NCBI RefSeq assembly: GCF_000620045.1
Contig: NZ_JHVH01000012.1
Location: 47,448-111,447 of the forward strand
Direction: 5' to 3'
Source: Halomonas halodenitrificans DSM 735
GTDB lineage: Bacteria; Pseudomonadota; Gammaproteobacteria; Pseudomonadales; Halomonadaceae
Length of the DNA: 64,000 bases
A program made the translations under genes and the position numbers. Below, in pieces: positions 31,767 through 41,650 of this stretch (position 1 is its first letter; each line of letters opens with the position of its first letter). The notes beneath the pieces were generated by a model, which searched no databases, had not been told where the DNA came from, and saw only the letters and a program-made list of their open reading frames with translations.

Positions 31767-33254
31767 TCAGTGTCCTCCCATTAATTTCTCGACGGCCTCG
31801 GGGTCATCATGCATCGCATAGCGGTCGACAATGGTGGCGCTCGCCTCGTTGAGGCCGAGCAATTCCACCTCGGAGCCCTCGCGGCGGAACTTGATCACAA
31901 TGCGGTCCAGGGCCTGTACGGCGGTGATGTCCCAGAAGTGGGCGCGAGACAGGTCGATGGTGACTCGCTCCACGGCTTCCTTGAAGTCGAAGGCCTTGGC
32001 GAAGCGTTCGGAGGAGGCGAAGAACACCTGACCGACGACCCGATAGGTCCGCTGGCCCTCCTGCGGCGTCTCGACGCCGACGTAGAGGATATTGCCCACC
32101 TTGTTGGCGAAGTTCATGGCGGCAAGCAAGACGCCGACGAAGACGCCGATCGCCAGGTTGTGGGTCCCGACAGTCACCGCCACGGTCGCCAGCATGACCA
32201 TATTGGTACTCATGGGGTGCTTCTTGAGGTCCTTGATGGAGCTCCAGCTGAAGGTACCGATGGATACCATTATCATGACCGCCACCAGGGCCGCCATGGG
32301 AATCTGCGATACCCAGTCGGCCAGAAACACCACCATCAGCAGCAGCACCACGCCGGCGATCAGGGTGGAGAGGCGCGTCCGCCCTCCCGACTTGATATTG
32401 ATCACCGACTGGCCAATCATCGCGCACCCCGCCATGCCGCCGAGCAGGCCGGTGCCGATATTGGCCAGGCCCTGGCCCTTGCATTCGCGGTTCTTGTCGC
32501 TGGGGGTATCGGTCAGGTCATCGACGATGGTGGCGGTCATCATCGACTCGAGCAGGCCCACCACGGTGAGCATGATCGAGTACGGCAGGATGATCATCAG
32601 CGTCTCGAGGGTGAGCGGCACCTGGGGCCACAGGAAGACCGGCAGGGTATCGGGCAGCTCGCCCATGTCACCCACGGTGCGGATCTCCATGCCAGTGAGC
32701 AGATAGACCGCGGTGAGGACCAGAATGCACACCAGCGGAGACGGAATCGACTTGCCGATTTTCGGCAGATAGGGGAATCCATAGATGATCGCCAGCCCCG
32801 CGGCCGTCATGGCATACACATGCCAGGTGACGCCGGTGAGTTCGGGCAGCTGGGCCATGAAGATCAGGATCGCCAGGGCGTTGACGAAGCCGGTGACCAC
32901 CGAACGCGAGACGAAACGCATCAGATCGGCCAGGCGCAGATAACCGGCGAGGACCTGCAAGACACCGGTCAGCAGGGTGGCGGCCAGCAGGTATTGCAGG
33001 CCATGTTCCTTGACCAGGGTCACCATCAACAGCGCCATGGCCCCGGTGGCCGCCGAGATCATGCCCGGCCGGCCGCCGGCGAAGGCAATGATCACCGCCA
33101 TGGAGAAAGACGCATAGAGCCCAATCTTGGGGTCGACCCCGGCGATGATCGAGAAGGCAATCGCCTCGGGAATCAGCGCCAGGGCGACGACGATACCCGC
33201 CAGGGTGTCGCCCTTGAGATTGGAGAACCAGCTCTGTTTCATCGTTGCGTACAT
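31767..33254 (-). CDS. SulP-family anion transporter with STAS domain
   Basis: Inner-membrane SLC26/SulP transporter, 495 aa, for sulfate, bicarbonate or a similar anion. The 14-helix core begins [20 protein letters not shown] and includes [20 protein letters not shown] and the family stretch [25 protein letters not shown] domain occupies about 390-485 ([20 protein letters not shown]). Start uncertain between Met1 and Met5; neither has a strong ribosome site. Small Na+-dependent members of this group (BicA) carry bicarbonate in marine bacteria, but the substrate cannot be assigned here. Usp follows directly. Confidence 0.92.
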   Translation of the reverse strand: MYATMKQSWFSNLKGDTLAGIVVALALIPEAIAFSIIAGVDPKIGLYASFSMAVIIAFAGGRPGMISAATGAMALLMVTLVKEHGLQYLLAATLLTGVLQVLAGYLRLADLMRFVSRSVVTGFVNALAILIFMAQLPELTGVTWHVYAMTAAGLAIIYGFPYLPKIGKSIPSPLVCILVLTAVYLLTGMEIRTVGDMGELPDTLPVFLWPQVPLTLETLMIILPYSIMLTVVGLLESMMTATIVDDLTDTPSDKNRECKGQGLANIGTGLLGGMAGCAMIGQSVINIKSGGRTRLSTLIAGVVLLLMVVFLADWVSQIPMAALVAVMIMVSIGTFSWSSIKDLKKHPMSTNMVMLATVAVTVGTHNLAIGVFVGVLLAAMNFANKVGNILYVGVETPQEGQRTYRVVGQVFFASSERFAKAFDFKEAVERVTIDLSRAHFWDITAVQALDRIVIKFRREGSEVELLGLNEASATIVDRYAMHDDPEAVEKLMGGH

Positions 33255-33339
33255 GCTGCGGTCCAGTCAGGGAGGAGTGAATAGGGGCTGTCGTCGACGG
33301 ATGACTGCAGAGAGGACAACAATCACGAGCAGGAAGATA

Positions 33340-33381
33340 CGTCGACATCGAGCGATGTCGCCGCGAAGACGACGACATCGA
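33340..33381. repeat. CGACATCG repeats upstream of the SulP gene
   Basis: In the 178-bp region before SulP, GTCGACATCG-AG-CGATGTCG forms a hairpin and is followed by another CGACATCGACG. Possibly an operator or terminator of the upstream DMT gene. Confidence 0.35.
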
Positions 33382-33432
33382 CGAAGAACATGAGGAGACA
33401 GGTGCTTTGTGAGCGCGGGATTCTAGCAGAGC

Positions 33433-34341
33433 CTATGCTGCACTGCACCCCGGACGCCGGGCCCGTTCGACCCGGCGGTCAACCAGCCCCTTGAGCAGCA
33501 GGCTACCCAACACCAGGGCGCCACCGGCAAAGGCCGCCGGCGACGGGCGCTCGCCGAGCAACCACCAGATCCAGAGCGTGCCCACCACGACTTCCAGCAG
33601 CATCAGCAGCCCCACCTCGGCGGCGGGCAGATAGAGCGGCCCACGCTGCAGCAGCGTGAACCCCAGCGGCAGCAGCCCCAGGCAGAGCACCAACAGCCAC
33701 ATAAGGGTGTGGCCGGATGGTAGCGTCATGCCGGGGCCCGCCAGGCCGTAGAGCGCCGCCGCGGCCGCCACGATGACCCCCGCCAGGGTGAGCATGGGGC
33801 TCATGTCGACACCCTGGCGCGTCCGGCAGAGGGTAAAGTTGGCCGCCATCGCCGTGGCGGCCAGCAGGGCAAAGGCGTTACCCCGCCAGGAACCGACTCC
33901 CACGTCATCCAGGGCAATCAGCACAATCCCCACCAGACAGGCCAGAATGGCCAGCCAGGTGCGCCGAGGCAAGCGCTCCTGGAGGAAAACCCGTGACAGC
34001 AGCGCGGCGATCAACGGCGCCCCGGCCAGGATCATCAACACATTCCCCCCCCGGGTGTACTGGTTGCCGAGCACGAAACCGAGGGTCGAGAAGCTGAACA
34101 GCAATGCCACCCCTATGCCGGTCCAGCCGCAGCGGCGATAGGCTGTTGCCGCACCGCGGCCATGGCGGGCGACGACAATCGCGAGGAAGCCCAGGGCGGT
34201 AAGCAACCCACGCCACACCAGAATTTCGGCGTCGGGAAGGCCGATCACCTTGATCAGCAGCGCATCGGGAGAAATCAGCAGCACACCGGTGCCGGTCAGC
34301 AACAGCCCCTGCTGGCGACGAGTCAGATGAGAAAGTGCCAA
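33433..34341 (-). CDS. EamA/DMT-superfamily transporter
   Basis: Inner-membrane drug/metabolite exporter with ten hydrophobic spans arranged as two EamA halves (about 1-135 and 150-285), about 302 aa. The start is taken as TTG at 34341, because GAGG stands in front and because the alternative GTG at 34380 lies inside the stem of the terminator of the upstream slipin gene. Family residues seen are ILVWRGLLTAL after the first span, NQYTRGGNVLMILAGAPLIAA near 95 and VGTLWIWWLLGERPS near 265. Substrate unknown. Confidence 0.82.
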   Translation of the reverse strand: MALSHLTRRQQGLLLTGTGVLLISPDALLIKVIGLPDAEILVWRGLLTALGFLAIVVARHGRGAATAYRRCGWTGIGVALLFSFSTLGFVLGNQYTRGGNVLMILAGAPLIAALLSRVFLQERLPRRTWLAILACLVGIVLIALDDVGVGSWRGNAFALLAATAMAANFTLCRTRQGVDMSPMLTLAGVIVAAAAALYGLAGPGMTLPSGHTLMWLLVLCLGLLPLGFTLLQRGPLYLPAAEVGLLMLLEVVVGTLWIWWLLGERPSPAAFAGGALVLGSLLLKGLVDRRVERARRPGCSAA

Positions 34342-34373
34342 GGCAACCTCATGATCAACCTGGGCACCCCAGA

Positions 34374-34399
34374 GTGCCACGGCTCGCCGGCCGTGGCAC
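34374..34399 (-). terminator. Terminator-like hairpin after the slipin gene
   Basis: GTGCCACGGC / GCCGTGGCAC form a perfect 10-bp stem with a 6-nt loop, directly after the slipin stop. No T-run follows. Confidence 0.6.
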
Positions 34400-34403
34400 G
34401 CAG

Positions 34404-35201
34404 TCAGACCGCATCATCGCTGCCGCCGGATGCCTGATGGTCACGGGCCGACATTGACTGCTGCATATGCTTGAAGGCCTCCATGATATCCATGGGCAGC
34501 GGGAAGACGATGGTGGAGGCATTCTTGTTGCTCATGTCGCTCATGGTCTGCAGATAGCGCAGCTGCAACGAGGCAGAGTTCTCGGCCATGACGTTGGCGG
34601 CCTCTACCAGCTTGCGCGAGGCCTGCAGCTCGCCCTCGGCGTGGATCACCTTGGCGCGACGTTCGCGTTCGGCTTCGGCCTGGCGGGCGATGGCGCGGAT
34701 CATGCTCTCGTCGAGGTCGACATGCTTGATTTCCACGTTGGCCACCTTGATGCCCCAGCCCTCGGCGGAGCTGTCGATGATCTCCTGGATATCGTCGTTG
34801 AGCTTGTCACGCTCGGAGAGCATTTCATCGAGATCGTGCTTGCCGAGCACCGAGCGCAGGGTGGTCTGGGCCAGCTGGCTGGTGGCCATGGTGAAGTTCT
34901 CCACCTGGATGATCGCCTTTTCGGGGTCCACCACGCGGAAATAGAGCACGGCGTTGACCTTCACGGTGACGTTGTCCTGGGAGATAACGTCCTGTTCGGG
35001 CACATCCATGGTGACCACCCGCAGATCCACCACCTGCATCTTCTGAATCGCCGGGATGATGATGATCAACCCCGGCCCCTTGACCGACTGGAAGCGTCCC
35101 AGAAAGAACACCACGCCACGCTTGTACTCCGGCAGGATCCGGATCGAGGCGGCGAGCAGTATCACCACCAGCACGACGGGCACGAGATAGGAAATCAGCA
35201 T
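34404..35201 (-). CDS. Slipin (SPFH/stomatin-like membrane protein)
   Basis: A 265-aa membrane scaffold protein. ATG 35201 is preferred (AAGGAG eight bases before) over a GTG three codons upstream. One N-terminal hydrophobic hairpin ([19 protein letters not shown]) is followed by the SPFH domain (about 20-180; [39 protein letters not shown]) and a coiled-coil C-terminus ([20 protein letters not shown]). It lies downstream of an NfeD-type protease gene. Archaeal and bacterial slipins are cleaved by, and form microdomains with, such NfeD partners. Confidence 0.93.
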   Translation of the reverse strand: MLISYLVPVVLVVILLAASIRILPEYKRGVVFFLGRFQSVKGPGLIIIIPAIQKMQVVDLRVVTMDVPEQDVISQDNVTVKVNAVLYFRVVDPEKAIIQVENFTMATSQLAQTTLRSVLGKHDLDEMLSERDKLNDDIQEIIDSSAEGWGIKVANVEIKHVDLDESMIRAIARQAEAERERRAKVIHAEGELQASRKLVEAANVMAENSASLQLRYLQTMSDMSNKNASTIVFPLPMDIMEAFKHMQQSMSARDHQASGGSDDAV

Positions 35202-35267
35202 GGTTGCCACTCCTTGAACGATTGGGCGACGGCGGATTACCGCCTCCCGGCTTGCCTTGGTCTTGCC

Positions 35268-36728
35268 TTATGCGGATGACGCCAGCGGCACGACCTCCAG
35301 GGTCAGGCCATCCAGTGCGGTAACCCGCACCGCCTGGCCCCGGACCAACGGCTCGACGCTGTGGGCACTCCAACGCTCGCCCATCAGGCGCACGTGGCCA
35401 GGCCCGGTAAAATCCTCCAGCGCGACGGCCTCGCTGCCCACGAGCCCCTCCTGGCCGGTGCGGACACGCCGTCGGCGCAGGCCGGCGAAGCGCAGCAGCA
35501 CCCATAGCATCAGCGCCGAGGCGATCAGTGCCACGCCACCGATCAGCGGCAGCGAGAGCCTCAGATTTTCCGCGTCCATGAGAATCACCGAACCGATCAC
35601 GAAGGCGGCGATGCCGCCGAATCCGAGGATGCCGAAGCTGGGCATCAGCGCCTCGCCCACGATCAATGCCAGCCCCACCAGAATCAACGCCAGGCCGGCG
35701 TAGTTCACCGACAACACCTGAAAGGCGTAAAGTGCAAGCAGCAGGCAGATGATGCCAATGGTGCCCGGCACCAGGCTGCCCGGGTTAGCGAGCTCGAAGA
35801 TCAGGCCGTAGAAGCCGATGATCATCAGGAAGTAGGCGACGTTGGGGTCGGTGATCACGGACAGCAGCCGGGTGCGCCAGTCGGGGTCGAAGCGCTGAAT
35901 GGCAAGGCTTGCCGTGGCCAGGGAACGCTCACCATCTTCCATCACCACGGTGAGGCCGTCGAGCCGTGCCAGCAGGTCGTCGATGTCGCGGGCCACCACA
36001 TCGATGACATTCTTCTCGAGTGCCGCCTCGGCGGTAAGATTGACCGCCTCGCGCACCGCGGCCTCGGCCCAGTCGGCATTGCGCCCATGTCGCTCGGCCA
36101 GGCTACGAATATAGGCCACGGCATCCTCGAGCACCTTGCGCTCCATGGCGGTCTCGCCACGCCGCGGGGCCTTTTCGTCATCCTCCTCGGCGGCACCCGC
36201 CTCATCCGGGGCGCCCTGCGTCTCGGAGGATTCGCCCTTGCCATTTTCCTCCTGTTGCGACCCGTCGTCACCCAGGCCCGGCAGCCCTCCCCCGCCCAGC
36301 TGCACCGGCGTTGCCGAACCGAGATGGGTCGACGGCGCCATGGCAGCCACGTGGCTGGCATAGAGCAGATACGTACCCGCGCTGGCCGCTCGGGCCCCCG
36401 CCGGGGTCACGAAGAAGGCTACCGGCACCTCCGAGGCAAGCATGGCCTGGATCATGTCACGCATGGCGGCATCGAGCCCCCCGGGTGTATTCATCTCCAC
36501 CACCACCAGCTCGACATCCGCCTCGGCGGCACGCTCCAGGCCACGCTGAAAGTAGTCGCTGGTGGCCGGGCCGATCGCGCCCTGCACGCTCATCACCTGC
36601 ACACTGCGATCATCATCCCGGGGCTGACCCTGAGCCTGGAGCACCAGCAGAAACGCTCCCAGCATCAGGCAGACCAGGCTAATCAGCATCCCCATGCGCC
36701 GTGAGCACGGAGTACGCAACGGCTTCAT
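35268..36728 (-). CDS. NfeD family ClpP-class membrane serine protease
   Basis: A 486-aa stomatin-operon partner with a signal-anchor (about 13-33), a periplasmic ClpP-class protease domain (about 40-260), four membrane spans (about 295-425) and a C-terminal OB-fold NfeD domain (about 430-486). The nucleophilic Ser is in GARAASAGTYLLYA near residue 115. Between the nucleophile and the expected catalytic Lys (ERKVLEDAVAYI near 200) lies an acidic insert of about 40 residues (rich in Glu, Asp, Gly and Ser). The slipin gene follows 66 bp on. Function in related systems is cleavage of the slipin C-terminus. Confidence 0.92.
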   Translation of the reverse strand: MKPLRTPCSRRMGMLISLVCLMLGAFLLVLQAQGQPRDDDRSVQVMSVQGAIGPATSDYFQRGLERAAEADVELVVVEMNTPGGLDAAMRDMIQAMLASEVPVAFFVTPAGARAASAGTYLLYASHVAAMAPSTHLGSATPVQLGGGGLPGLGDDGSQQEENGKGESSETQGAPDEAGAAEEDDEKAPRRGETAMERKVLEDAVAYIRSLAERHGRNADWAEAAVREAVNLTAEAALEKNVIDVVARDIDDLLARLDGLTVVMEDGERSLATASLAIQRFDPDWRTRLLSVITDPNVAYFLMIIGFYGLIFELANPGSLVPGTIGIICLLLALYAFQVLSVNYAGLALILVGLALIVGEALMPSFGILGFGGIAAFVIGSVILMDAENLRLSLPLIGGVALIASALMLWVLLRFAGLRRRRVRTGQEGLVGSEAVALEDFTGPGHVRLMGERWSAHSVEPLVRGQAVRVTALDGLTLEVVPLASSA

Positions 36729-36877
36729 ACCTGCCTCCTGAACGTTGCACAGATCCGGAAGCGTGCACCACGTCGGAATAATTCAGTCTGCATAGTAGTC
36801 AGGGTAGCAGGCCGCCTCACTGCCCACGACACACCCCGACATAACGCGCCACCCAGGATTCGGCAAGCCTTATCACA

Positions 36878-38950
36878 ATGGCGACTGGTGCTCGGTGCCG
36901 CTCGCTGGCAGCATATTCGCCCATGACAGAACGCCCAGGACAAGGCGGCCCAGGAGTCAGGACGCGGCTCCAGGGTTGGCTGCACCCACTGACACTCCCG
37001 TTGCTGACCCTGCGCAGCCGCTTGCTGGCTGGCGCGGGATTATTGTGGGTGGTGCTTTGCATAACACTGCTGGCATTCGGCTGGCAGGCTGGTTCTCAGT
37101 TGGTCAGCGACACCAACCGTCAGCATCTGCGCTATGAAGCCGATCTGATCCGCAACTCCATCACGCATCAGGTCAACGAGCACCTGCAGGAACTGGAGCG
37201 TCTCGCACAGGACATTCCCGAGCCGGTTGCTGGCGCCCTCGATCCCGGGCAGTCACACACCTTGACGTCGTTTTTCGAAGGCCTGGTGCTGTTCGACACC
37301 GAAAGCCGAATCATGGATGCGTGGCCCACCCGCAACGACCGAGTAGGCGCCAGGTTCCCCGACCGAAACTATGCGCGTTTCATGCATGCCTTCCAGCATC
37401 CCCACGTAAGCGACCCTTTCCTGGGCCGATTCAGCGGTGAGCCCCTGGTGGTAATGCTGGTGCCGCTGCATGACGCGGAGGGGCACTACACCGGCTTCCT
37501 GGGCGGGCTGGTCAATATCAACCAAAGCCAGCTTTTCAAGGGTTTCAAGCGCCTGGGCGAAGGCGGCCATGTCACCATTACTACCGCGGCGGGTCAGCGC
37601 CTTTACCAACCCGGTCAGCGTCAGGCAATCGCCGAGCTGCCCGAGACCCCTCCCCCGGCATTGGAGCGGGCACTCTACGGCTGGCAAGGCGAGGCCGAGG
37701 AAACCACTATCAGCGGACAGCCTGCGCTGGTGGCTTACCGTCAGGTCTGGCCGGCCGACTGGATCGTCGGCGTGCACCTGCCCAAGGATCAGGCCGAAGC
37801 ACCATTGATCGCCGGCATGCAGCGAATAACGCGTCCTGCCTTGTGGGTTCTGGGTGTGGTGCTGCCGATAGTCGGTTTTCTGATCTGGCTGGCACTGCGT
37901 CCGCTGACCAGGCTGGCCAGGCAGGTCATGGAGCTTCGAGATGAACAGCGCCACACCCTCGAGATCCCCACTCGGATGCCGGAGTTGCGTCGGGTCATCG
38001 ACATTATCAACGAAACCGAAGAGGCTCGCATGATCAGCCGGCATGACCTCTCGCGCCGCAAGGCCTTGCTTAATGCGACACTGGCGGCTTCTCCCCAGGG
38101 CATGTTCGTTGCCGACACCCAGGGTCGGCTCACCTTTCTCAATGAAGCATTACACGAGATCCTCGGCTCATCCGTCAATCAAACGCTTGCTGGCTGGGCC
38201 AATAGAGTTCATCCCGACGAGCGCGAACCAGTCAGGGAGGTCTGGCGTCAGAGCCTTGCTCAACAACATGATTTCATGCGCCAGTTCCGCTTCATGGATT
38301 CAGATGGCGGTCAGCGCTGGCTGGATGTTCATACCCGTGCGATACACCTGGAAGGTGAGTTCATCGGCGTGGTCGGAACAGTGCGCGACATTACCCAGCA
38401 CCGTCACGACGACGCGCTCCGCCGCTGGGAAGCGGAACACGACCCCCTGACGGGACTGCTCAACCGGCGTGGCCTGACACGCCGGTTGGAAGAGGCACTG
38501 GTGGAGTGGCAGAAAACCGGCGTGCAGACGGCGATACTGTTTCTCGACCTGGACCATTTCAAACCGATCAACGACCGGGGCGGTCATGCCCTGGGCGACA
38601 AAATGCTGCAGCGGGTCGCCGAAGCGATGCGATGCGTGATACGCAGCAATGATCATGCGGCACGCCAGGGTGGCGATGAGTTCGCCGTCCTGCTGACCGG
38701 CTGCAGCGTCGATCAGGCGCTGACCCTCGCCGAGGTGCTGCGTAAGCGTATCGCTACCCACTCGCTGGAATACCAGGGACAACACTGGCATGTCACCGCC
38801 AGTATCGGCGTCGACCACTTTCAACCGGGTGACAAGGGCATTGACGGCGTCCTGGCCCGCGCCGATGCCGCCAGCTATCGCGCCAAGCAGGGCGGACGCA
38901 ATCGAGTCATTACCGACGAGGACGAGCCCCACCAGTCCGGCACCGGCTAG
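36878..38950 (+). CDS. Diguanylate cyclase with periplasmic sensor, PAS and GGDEF domains
   Basis: Membrane-bound c-di-GMP synthase, about 690 aa. Layout: span near 45-68, periplasmic Cache-like sensor (about 70-310), second span near 320-342, HAMP-like helix, PAS/PAC domain (about 385-505; GMFVADTQGRLTFLNEAL), GGDEF domain (about 515-680). The active motif RQGGDEF is intact and an RxxD inhibitory site (RSND) stands five residues before it, so the enzyme should be active and product-inhibited. The start is unsure: neither Met1 nor Met16 (36923) has a good ribosome site. It is divergent from the NfeD gene across 149 bp. Confidence 0.92.
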   Translation: MATGARCRSLAAYSPMTERPGQGGPGVRTRLQGWLHPLTLPLLTLRSRLLAGAGLLWVVLCITLLAFGWQAGSQLVSDTNRQHLRYEADLIRNSITHQVNEHLQELERLAQDIPEPVAGALDPGQSHTLTSFFEGLVLFDTESRIMDAWPTRNDRVGARFPDRNYARFMHAFQHPHVSDPFLGRFSGEPLVVMLVPLHDAEGHYTGFLGGLVNINQSQLFKGFKRLGEGGHVTITTAAGQRLYQPGQRQAIAELPETPPPALERALYGWQGEAEETTISGQPALVAYRQVWPADWIVGVHLPKDQAEAPLIAGMQRITRPALWVLGVVLPIVGFLIWLALRPLTRLARQVMELRDEQRHTLEIPTRMPELRRVIDIINETEEARMISRHDLSRRKALLNATLAASPQGMFVADTQGRLTFLNEALHEILGSSVNQTLAGWANRVHPDEREPVREVWRQSLAQQHDFMRQFRFMDSDGGQRWLDVHTRAIHLEGEFIGVVGTVRDITQHRHDDALRRWEAEHDPLTGLLNRRGLTRRLEEALVEWQKTGVQTAILFLDLDHFKPINDRGGHALGDKMLQRVAEAMRCVIRSNDHAARQGGDEFAVLLTGCSVDQALTLAEVLRKRIATHSLEYQGQHWHVTASIGVDHFQPGDKGIDGVLARADAASYRAKQGGRNRVITDEDEPHQSGTG

Positions 38951-38960
38951 CCGGTGCCGG
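38937..38960 (+). terminator. Terminator-like palindrome at the end of the cyclase gene
   Basis: CCGGCACCGG-CTAG-CCGGTGCCGG is a perfect palindrome that contains the stop codon TAG. No T-run follows. Confidence 0.6.
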
Positions 38961-39256
38961 GTCTCGGGCATGTCGAACTGGTTAGCAGTCATGGCCACCC
39001 GCCGACTCAACCGAACCAACAGCCGACGTCTCTTGTCGTTATCATGTGACACGGTGCTTCTCCTCGATGATTGCCCACAGGGCCAAGGGATATTGCTATT
39101 CTCCCGACGACATTCTACGCCATCGTGACCGCTAACCTTCGCCGATATGTCTTGGCAGGAGCCGCGACCGGGCGAAACTCTCGGCCGGAGGCTGTAAGGA
39201 TCCCTGCTTCGCCACGACACTTCTTGCAAATTGATGTCATTCCATCGAGGAGGCCC
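38961..39256. other. 296-bp intergenic region without a convincing gene
   Basis: Small frames exist on both strands but none has a ribosome site, a conserved motif or a recognisable product. The right end carries the GAGGAGG ribosome site of the kinase-like gene and presumably its promoter. Confidence 0.6.
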
Positions 39257-40360
39257 ATGACAGGCACCACGAGCGAAGCGAGCCCCTCCGAGACATGGGG
39301 CTCACAGAGAGAGCGCCTGGCCGAGACGCTGACCCGGCAGGGCTACCGGAAAGCGATACGTGAGCTGCGACCGATGGCCGACACCGGGCTGGCCCATCAT
39401 CATGTCTGGCTCGTCCGTGACGGCGATGACTGGGTGGCACGACTCCCCAAGCAGAGCCAGCTGGGCCTGGAGGCAGGCGCCAATCTGGACTACCAGGCCA
39501 CCTGCTTCGAACGCGCCGGCCCCTCCGGACACACCCCATCCCTGCAGGGCGTGCTTCCCCCATCGACAACGCTGCCTCGAGGCGGCCTGCTGGTGGATGC
39601 CGTAAAAGGGCGACCGGCCCGGCTGCCCGACGACCTGCCAGCGATCGCCGAGGCACTCGCCGCCCTGCATGGGCTGGCGCTGCCTCCCGCCGAAGCACGC
39701 GCCCCGCTGCTGGCACCAGCCGACCCCTGGGCCGCCATGCGCGCAGAGGTGACAACCCAGGCCGAGTTTCTCGACCAGGCCGGACTGTCCGCCGAGGTGG
39801 TGACGACGGTTAGAGAGGAGCTGGCATCCCTGCCGAACCAGCTTGATCACGGCGAGGCGGCGAGGCCACGGCTGATCAGCTTCGACGCGCACCCGGGGAA
39901 CTTCCTGATCGATGCCGAGGGTCGTGCCATGCTGGTCGATCTGGAGAAGTGCCGCTACGGATTGCCGGGCTTCGATCTGGCCCACGCCAGCCTCTACACC
40001 TCCACCACCTGGGACCCGAGCAGTCATGCCGTGCTCGGCATCAGCGAACTGGCCGATTTCCACCACCGCTGGATGACCCGCACCGGCATCGGCGAGCTCG
40101 ACACCCTGATCGCCTGCCGCCGCGCCATGTGGCTGTGGTCACTGACCTGGTGCGCCAAATGGCGTGCCAGCCATGATCGCACCCGGGACACCCGAGCACG
40201 CGGTGAAGACTGGTCTGCCGAGCTCAGCGATGACGCACTGATCGCTCATGTGCGCGACAGGGTCGACCACTACCTCTCCCCCGCCGCCATCGACCATGTC
40301 CGACGCGAGTTCGACGCGCTGGCCATTACCCTATCGAACGCCCTGGAACAGGATGCCTGA
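39257..40360 (+). CDS. APH/choline-kinase-like phosphotransferase
   Basis: A 367-aa protein-kinase-fold small-molecule kinase. The chosen ATG has GAGGAGG upstream; the open frame runs 62 codons further without support. The catalytic loop reads LISFDAHPGNFLID (near residue 216), keeping the Asp and Asn of the APH family but with SF in place of the usual HG before the Asp. The Mg-binding Asp is in AMLVDLEKCRYGLPGFDLAH. It begins a run of four plus-strand genes: 2 bp separate it from a YnjB-like binding protein. This suggests that it phosphorylates, and so traps, the substrate imported by that transporter. Substrate unknown; aminoglycoside resistance is unlikely. Confidence 0.78.
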   Translation: MTGTTSEASPSETWGSQRERLAETLTRQGYRKAIRELRPMADTGLAHHHVWLVRDGDDWVARLPKQSQLGLEAGANLDYQATCFERAGPSGHTPSLQGVLPPSTTLPRGGLLVDAVKGRPARLPDDLPAIAEALAALHGLALPPAEARAPLLAPADPWAAMRAEVTTQAEFLDQAGLSAEVVTTVREELASLPNQLDHGEAARPRLISFDAHPGNFLIDAEGRAMLVDLEKCRYGLPGFDLAHASLYTSTTWDPSSHAVLGISELADFHHRWMTRTGIGELDTLIACRRAMWLWSLTWCAKWRASHDRTRDTRARGEDWSAELSDDALIAHVRDRVDHYLSPAAIDHVRREFDALAITLSNALEQDA

Positions 40361-40362
40361 CA

Positions 40363-41613
40363 ATGTCTCGATACCGCCCTGCCCACCTGGCCACCGCGCT
40401 GGTCTGTGTCTTTCTCGGCCTGGCGTCGGCCACGTCGCTGGCGGCCGGCCCCGTCCCCGATGACTGGCAGGCCGTACGCGAGCAGGCTCGTGGCCAGACG
40501 GTCTACTGGAACGCCTGGGCCGGTGATACACGCACCAATGGCTACATCGCCTGGGTGGCCGAGCAGATGGCCGAGACCCACGGTGTCGAGGTCGTGCACG
40601 TCAAATTGGATGACACCAGCACCGCGGTCTCACGGGTCATCGCGGAGAAGGCGGCGGACAACCTGGATGATGGCAGCATCGACCTGATCTGGCTCAACGG
40701 CGAGAACTTCGCCGCCATGCGTGAGCATGACCTGCTCTATGGTCCTTTCGCCGAGACGCTGCCCAACTTCGCCCTGACGCGCCCCGCGAACAACCCCGAG
40801 ATGGTCACCGACTTCACCCTGCCCACCGAAGGCTTCGAGTCGCCCTGGGGCAAGGCGCAGATCACCTTTTACTATGATAGCGACGAGCTCCGCGGGGACA
40901 GTCAGGAGGTGAAGAGTCCTCCCGACAGCATCGAGGCACTGCTCGACTGGAGCCGCGCCAACCCCGGGCGCTTCAGCTATCCGCGTATTCCCGACTTCAC
41001 CGGCAGCACCTTTCTCAAACAGGCACTGATCGCCCTGGTCGACGATCGCCAGCCCCTCTATGCACCAGTGGAAGAGAGCGATTTTGCCAAGGTTACCGCC
41101 CCGCTGTGGGACTACCTGGATGCCCTGCACCCGCACCTGTGGCGTGGCGGGCGGCAGTTCCCGGACTCGGGGCCGGCGCTGCGCAGCCTGATGGGGGCCG
41201 GCGAACTCTCCCTGGCCTTTACCTTCTACCCCTCCGAGCCGGCTGCGGCGGTAGCCGACTTCGAGCTGCCCGCCAGCACCCGCAGCTATGTGCTTGACGA
41301 TGGCACCCTGGGGAACGTCCACTTCGTGGCGATTCCCTTCAACTCGCCGCACAAGGCAGGTGCCCTGGTGTTAGCCGACTTCCTGCTCTCTCCCGTGGCC
41401 CAGGCCCACAAACAGGATCTCGCCGTCTGGGGCGACCGCACGGTACTCGACGTGGCGCACCTGGACGACGCCACCCGCCGACTGTTCACCGTCGATGCGA
41501 ATAATGCCGCCATGCTTGCCCCCGAGGCCTTGTCGAGGACCCTGCCTGAACCTCACCCCAGCTGGATGACGGCCCTGCAGGAAGCGTGGCAATCACGTTA
41601 CGTCGCCCGGTGA
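40363..41613 (+). CDS. ynjB: YnjB-type ABC substrate-binding protein
   Basis: Periplasmic binding protein, 416 aa, with signal peptide ending SLAA before GPVPDDWQAV. It has the YnjB pattern TVYWNAWAGDTRTNGYIAWV, IDLIWLNGENFAAM, ESPWGKAQITFYYD and AWGDR-like WGDRTVLDVAHL. The family belongs to the Fe3+/thiamine/spermidine-type binding proteins, but the ligand of YnjB is not established. It is encoded with YnjC-like permease and YnjD-like ATPase genes and with a kinase-like gene 2 bp upstream, all coupled. Confidence 0.88.
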   Translation: MSRYRPAHLATALVCVFLGLASATSLAAGPVPDDWQAVREQARGQTVYWNAWAGDTRTNGYIAWVAEQMAETHGVEVVHVKLDDTSTAVSRVIAEKAADNLDDGSIDLIWLNGENFAAMREHDLLYGPFAETLPNFALTRPANNPEMVTDFTLPTEGFESPWGKAQITFYYDSDELRGDSQEVKSPPDSIEALLDWSRANPGRFSYPRIPDFTGSTFLKQALIALVDDRQPLYAPVEESDFAKVTAPLWDYLDALHPHLWRGGRQFPDSGPALRSLMGAGELSLAFTFYPSEPAAAVADFELPASTRSYVLDDGTLGNVHFVAIPFNSPHKAGALVLADFLLSPVAQAHKQDLAVWGDRTVLDVAHLDDATRRLFTVDANNAAMLAPEALSRTLPEPHPSWMTALQEAWQSRYVAR

Positions 41614-41650
41614 GGCAAGCAGTGCAGGAACACAGGAGGCACCGGACGCC

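Noticed and set aside
38961..39256. Small gene after the diguanylate cyclase
   Set aside because: The candidate frames lack a ribosome site and any protein-like pattern.
39257..40360. Aminoglycoside resistance kinase
   Set aside because: It has the general fold but an altered catalytic loop and is in an uptake operon, which fits a metabolic substrate better.
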